Assembly (NCBI GenBank): GCA_030066265.1
Contig: JASJCF010000007.1
Location: 1 to 51,133, forward strand
Source: Acidimicrobiia bacterium
GTDB taxonomy: Bacteria > Actinomycetota > Acidimicrobiia > Spongiisociales > UBA5794
Reading direction: 5' to 3'
Length of the DNA: 51,133 bases
Part shown: positions 48,601 to 51,133 of the stretch, one piece after another
Numbering within the stretch: the stretch's first letter is position 1
Layout: each line of letters begins with the position of its first letter
The notes under the pieces: model-generated
What the model saw: the letters and a program-made list of their open reading frames with translations, nothing else
What the model was told of the DNA's origin: nothing
Databases searched by the model: none
Position numbers and translations under genes: made by a program

Positions 48601-49421
48601 GATGGTCGATGGTCTTCGCCGTCATGAAGGCGGACCTTTATCGCCTGCTCAAGACGCGGGACTACTGGATTCCGTTGCTCATCCTCGGCGGGATGTTCTT
48701 CGTGGTCCTGCCGGCGATCCTGCTCGGGTCGATGTCGCTCGTTCGCCAGGGCGGGGTCGCGGCACAGATCGGAGAGATCGTCGGAACCCTCCCCGATGCG
48801 ATCCAGCGCAACATCGAGGGGAACAACCCATCCACGAGGGCGTCGTATGCCTTTGCGGTGTACCTCTTGGCACCGATCGCCATCGTCGTGCCCCTGACCA
48901 TCTCGTCCGCTGTCGGTGCGAACTCCATCGTCGGGGAACGAGAGCGGGGAACCGGCGAGTTCCTCGCACACAGCCCGCTGACGGTCCGTGAGATCTACCT
49001 CGGCAAGCTCCTGGCTTCCCTGCTGCCGGGCTACGGCGCAGGCATCGTGGGGTTCGGGCTCTACTCCATCGTGGTCAACGTGATCGTCGGATCCCAGATC
49101 GGTGGATGGTTCTTCCCGACCACCGGTTGGATGCTGCTGGTGCTGTGGGTGGTGCCACCCTTCATCGCCATCGCCCTCGCCCTGATCCTTCGCTTGTCCG
49201 CGCGGGTCCGGTCCGCCGCCTCGGCCCACCAGGCTTCGAGCCTCGTCACCCTGCCGGTCATCCTCATGAGTTACGGCGTGGCCAGCGGGCTCCTCTACAG
49301 CCCCGTCCTGTCCGCCTTCGGCGCCGGGCTGATCGCGTGGATCATCGCCTTCCTCCTCCTCGCTTCAGGCGCCAAGAGCATCAAGCGCGAGCGTCTCCTC
49401 GGAGTGGCAAGCGAGGCGTGA
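48597..49421 (+). CDS. ABC-2 type permease (exporter 1)
   Basis: 274 residues with six membrane helices and the ABC-2 pattern: an amphipathic start (MVFAVMKADLYRLLKTRDYW), AIVVPLTISSAVGANSIVGERERGTGEFLAHSPLTVREIYLGKLLASLLPG (the coupling-helix region), then three more helices. It overlaps the ATPase stop by 4 nt. The hairpin CGAGCG-TTC-CGCTCG (49423-49437) directly after its stop may terminate the transcript. Confidence 0.85.
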   Translation: MRWSMVFAVMKADLYRLLKTRDYWIPLLILGGMFFVVLPAILLGSMSLVRQGGVAAQIGEIVGTLPDAIQRNIEGNNPSTRASYAFAVYLLAPIAIVVPLTISSAVGANSIVGERERGTGEFLAHSPLTVREIYLGKLLASLLPGYGAGIVGFGLYSIVVNVIVGSQIGGWFFPTTGWMLLVLWVVPPFIAIALALILRLSARVRSAASAHQASSLVTLPVILMSYGVASGLLYSPVLSAFGAGLIAWIIAFLLLASGAKSIKRERLLGVASEA

Positions 49422-49422
49422 G

Positions 49423-49437
49423 CGAGCGTTCCGCTCG
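49423..49437 (+). terminator. Short hairpin after the exporter-1 permease
   Basis: CGAGCG (49423-49428) pairs with CGCTCG (49432-49437), 1 nt after the stop; a short stem, so weak evidence. Confidence 0.4.
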
Positions 49438-49441
49438 GAGC

Positions 49442-49500
49442 CAAGGAGCCGAGGAGCTGAGGAGCCAAGGAGCCTCGAGGTCCGAGCTCTCAGCTATCAG
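49442..49500. repeat. Degenerate GAGGAGC and AGCTCTCAGC arrays
   Basis: GGAGCCAAGGAGCCGAGGAG-type units (49446-49473) are followed by CAGCTATCAGCTCTCAGC-type units. The same vocabulary, GAGAGCTGA and GAAAGCTGA, occurs at 337-366, making this part of the composite element described at 11-197. Confidence 0.7.
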
Positions 49501-49518
49501 CTCTCAGCCATGAGCGCT

Positions 49519-49560
49519 CTCCCCCTGTGGGGGAGATGTCCGCGAAGCGGACAGAGGGGG
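49519..49560. repeat. Structured intergenic repeat, copy B (two perfect hairpins)
   Basis: CTCCCCC (49519-49525)-TGT-GGGGGAG (49529-49535), then TGTCCGC (49537-49543)-GAA-GCGGACA (49547-49553), then GAGGGGG. Order and spacing match copy A at 136-197, with compensatory changes in stem 2. The 49604-49625 segment and a GCGCG-CAA-CGCGC hairpin (49636-49648) complete the element. Confidence 0.8.
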
Positions 49561-49656
49561 CAGCGCAGTTCGCTTCAGACCGAGGTCATCTGCGCCCCTC
49601 TCTGGCTGCCGCCATCTCTCCCCACGGGAGAGAACGCGCGCAACGCGCCCACTTCG

Positions 49657-49703
49657 GACTCGAGACTCGAGACTCGAGACTCGGAGCTCCTCAGCTCCTC
49701 AGC
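49657..49703. repeat. Tandem GACTCGA and TCCTCAGC arrays overlapping the GNAT stop
   Basis: About four 7-bp GACTCGA units (49657-49684) and two TCCTCAGC units (49688-49703). The second array includes the last codons and stop of the minus-strand GNAT gene (stop at 49693-49691). Reverse-complemented, the order equals that at 13-100. Confidence 0.85.
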
Positions 49704-50194
49704 TGCCGTTCCATGATCATCGTGTCGTGGAAGGAGCCGTCCTTGAAGCCGATCTCGTGGAGCACGCCCACCTCTCGGTAGCCGAGCTTGCGGTGCGCGG
49801 CGATCGACGGGTCGTTGGGGAGGGCGATGATCGCAATGGCCACGTGGAATCCGGAGGCGCCGAGGTGCTCGAGCAGGGCATCGAGCAGCCGAGTGCCGAT
49901 CCCCACCCCCGTGGCGTCGGGAGCCAGGACGACCGTGGTCTCGGCCGAGCCACGGTAGGCCGCCTTGTCTCGCCACGGCCCGGACCACGCCACGCCGACG
50001 ACCTTGCCGTCGACCTCTGCGACCAGGATCGGGAAGCCTGCGTCGATTCTCCGCCGGAACCAGGCGTGCCGCTCGTCGTCGGTCCATGGTTCGGTGTCGA
50101 ATGACACGTGAGAATCGACGATGTACTCGTTGTAGATCGCATTCATAGCGGGCACGTCGTCTGCGACGGCAGGACGGATGAGCCCCTCGCTCAC
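49691..50194 (-). CDS. GNAT N-acetyltransferase (phosphinothricin acetyltransferase-like)
   Basis: 167 residues: IRPAVADDVPAMNAIYNEYI, then the acetyl-CoA-binding VVLAPDATGVGIGTRLLDALLEH (loop with the GxGIGT pattern), IAIIALPNDPSIAAHRKLGYREVGVLHEIGFKDG. This is the Pat/Bar-like subgroup that acetylates small amines or amino acids. GTG at 50194 overlaps the stop of the upstream permease (GTGA), so it belongs to the exporter operon. Its last four codons are made of the TCCTCAGC repeat, so the native end may have been altered by it. Confidence 0.85.
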   Translation of the reverse strand: MSEGLIRPAVADDVPAMNAIYNEYIVDSHVSFDTEPWTDDERHAWFRRRIDAGFPILVAEVDGKVVGVAWSGPWRDKAAYRGSAETTVVLAPDATGVGIGTRLLDALLEHLGASGFHVAIAIIALPNDPSIAAHRKLGYREVGVLHEIGFKDGSFHDTMIMERQLRS

Positions 50195-51024
50195 GCGTCA
50201 GCCGTCTCCTTCTGGCGGCCGCGCCGACGCCTCCCCTGACCGCCGGCCGTGGGTTCCCACTTGAAGAAGCGGATGCCCAGGACCAGCGCCACGGCGCCCC
50301 ACAGCGCCATGTAGGCGAGATGATCCCACTGCCAGGGTGACCCGGTGTAGGTGGGATTGAAGGCATCGGTGAACGGGACCACGAAGTGCTTGAGGGGGAA
50401 GAAGTTCGCAACGGCGTCGAGCCAATCGGGTGCGTTCTCCGACGGGACGAGGAAGATGCCGCTGATGAACGCCAAGGGGAGCAAGGTGGCATTCGTGACG
50501 GCCGTTGCGGCCTCGCCGCTGTTCACCAGACCTGCAACCAGGAGACCGAGGGCGGCGAAGCAGGCCACGCCGACGAGGAACGTCACGATGGCTGCGGGGA
50601 GCGTGGCGGCATAGACCTGGATCCCGTAGAAGGCCACGCCGACCGCCATCATGGCCGACACCGAGATGACGGCGATGATCAGCGCACTCACGATCTTCCC
50701 TCCGAGGTAGATCCCCGCCGGCAACGGAGTTCCGCGGACCCTCTTGAGGATGCCTTCGTCCCGCTGGTAGGCGGTGGTGACGGCGATGTTTGTGTACGAG
50801 GCCGACACGGCGGCGAACACTGCCATCGCCGGGCCGAAGTACTGGGCGAGGTTCACCCCGAGCTCGTCGATGAACTCGTTCCCGAAGATGAGCGAGAACA
50901 CGACGAAGATGAACAAGGGAAAGATCAACGTGAAGAACGCAGCAGCGGGGCTTCGGAAGAAGATGAGGTTCTGATACCTCGTCTGCCCCCGGAGGAGAGC
51001 AAGGCTCGAGGGATGGTCAGCCAT
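50191..51024 (-). CDS. ABC-2 type permease (exporter 2)
   Basis: 277 residues with six membrane helices: FFRSPAAAFFTLIFPLFIFVVFSLIFG first, an extracytoplasmic loop, then VSASYTNIAVTTAYQRDEGILKRVRGTPLPAGIYLGGKIVSA (the ABC-2 coupling motif with KRVRGTPL) and four more. The C terminus is basic (GRRRRGRQKE). This DrrB/NatB-like group exports drugs, lipids or cations. Its ATG lies inside the end of the partial ATPase gene (8-nt overlap). Confidence 0.87.
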   Translation of the reverse strand: MADHPSSLALLRGQTRYQNLIFFRSPAAAFFTLIFPLFIFVVFSLIFGNEFIDELGVNLAQYFGPAMAVFAAVSASYTNIAVTTAYQRDEGILKRVRGTPLPAGIYLGGKIVSALIIAVISVSAMMAVGVAFYGIQVYAATLPAAIVTFLVGVACFAALGLLVAGLVNSGEAATAVTNATLLPLAFISGIFLVPSENAPDWLDAVANFFPLKHFVVPFTDAFNPTYTGSPWQWDHLAYMALWGAVALVLGIRFFKWEPTAGGQGRRRRGRQKETADA

Positions 51025-51133
51025 CGGCGTCCTCCCCGGTCAGTTCGAGGTAGACGTCCTCGAGGGACGGCCGGGTGATCGTGAGGTCCACGAGCTCGAT
51101 CCCGCGCTCGAGAGCCCATCCGGTGATCTCGTG
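51017..51133 (-). CDS. ABC transporter ATP-binding protein (exporter 2), C-terminal part only
   Basis: The window edge cuts the gene: only the last 38 codons remain, ending RPSLEDVYLELTGEDADG, the typical tail of DrrA-type ATPases. The stop (51019-51017) overlaps the permease start by 8 nt. Walker motifs lie beyond the window. Confidence 0.8.
   Translation of the reverse strand, partial: HEITGWALERGIELVDLTITRPSLEDVYLELTGEDADG

Overview
The window is 51 kb of uniformly G+C-rich chromosomal DNA from an actinobacterium, most plausibly an Acidimicrobiia-like lineage (inference; no rRNA or other marker gene is present). Pointers are an EtfD-type membrane ETF:menaquinone oxidoreductase, a long 600-residue FadE, a deazaflavin (F420)-type LLM oxidoreductase and Ddn-like protein, a PrimPol/LigC end-joining pair, and many coding sequences that start 6-8 nt after a TANNNT hexamer, i.e. 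apparently leaderless mRNAs. No phage, transposase, plasmid or CRISPR genes were seen, so this is core or soft-core genome.

Layout. 1-381: non-coding composite repeat, a relative of the one at 49430-49705. 382-7849 (minus): secreted GH57 amylase-like lipoprotein, etfD, pspA and a TPM-like membrane protein. 7993-11134 (minus): proline dehydrogenase and proC overlapping by ATGA, then a glutamate racemase fused to a macrodomain. 11229-15755: flavin enzymes, a secreted protein with an Asp/Glu-rich repeat tract, a small HTH protein, a secreted beta/gamma-crystallin-like (I36-like) protein, an ECF sigma factor and a membrane protein that may be its partner. 15840-18366: fadE and a TetR regulator, divergent around a palindromic operator. 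18409-29868: DUF2461, LLM oxidoreductase, hydrolases, a CapA-like lipoprotein, a DUF4242-adenylate cyclase fusion, an orphan ParA coupled to a zinc-ribbon protein, a crotonase, an HdeD-like protein, the PrimPol and an MFS exporter. 29910-34099: acyltransferase, ATP-dependent DNA ligase, amidohydrolase and small proteins. 34434-38988: group 2 sigma factor, then the fadA-fadB beta-oxidation operon. 39004-43221: gcvP under a tandem glycine riboswitch, with a Ddn-like gene coupled to it. 43340-51133: membrane flippase-like protein, FMO, DUF2332, SRAP, two ABC-2 type exporters and a GNAT enzyme.

How the genes fit together. Beta-oxidation is the main theme. FadE makes the first double bond and passes electrons to ETF, and EtfD passes them to menaquinone. 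FadB hydrates and oxidises, and FadA thiolytically cleaves. fadE and fadA each carry a palindrome with the same core, TTGAG-N6-CTCAA, in their promoter regions. This suggests that the TetR protein at 17809 is a fatty-acid-degradation repressor acting on both loci. A second theme is DNA-end repair and protection (PrimPol, LigC, SRAP). A third is envelope stress (PspA, TPM-like protein, ECF sigma factor, HdeD-like protein).

The most unusual items are the MurI-macrodomain fusion, the shared fad operator, the two related composite intergenic repeats with covarying hairpins, the large fraction of apparently leaderless genes, and several very small membrane-protein genes that each have their own leaderless promoter.
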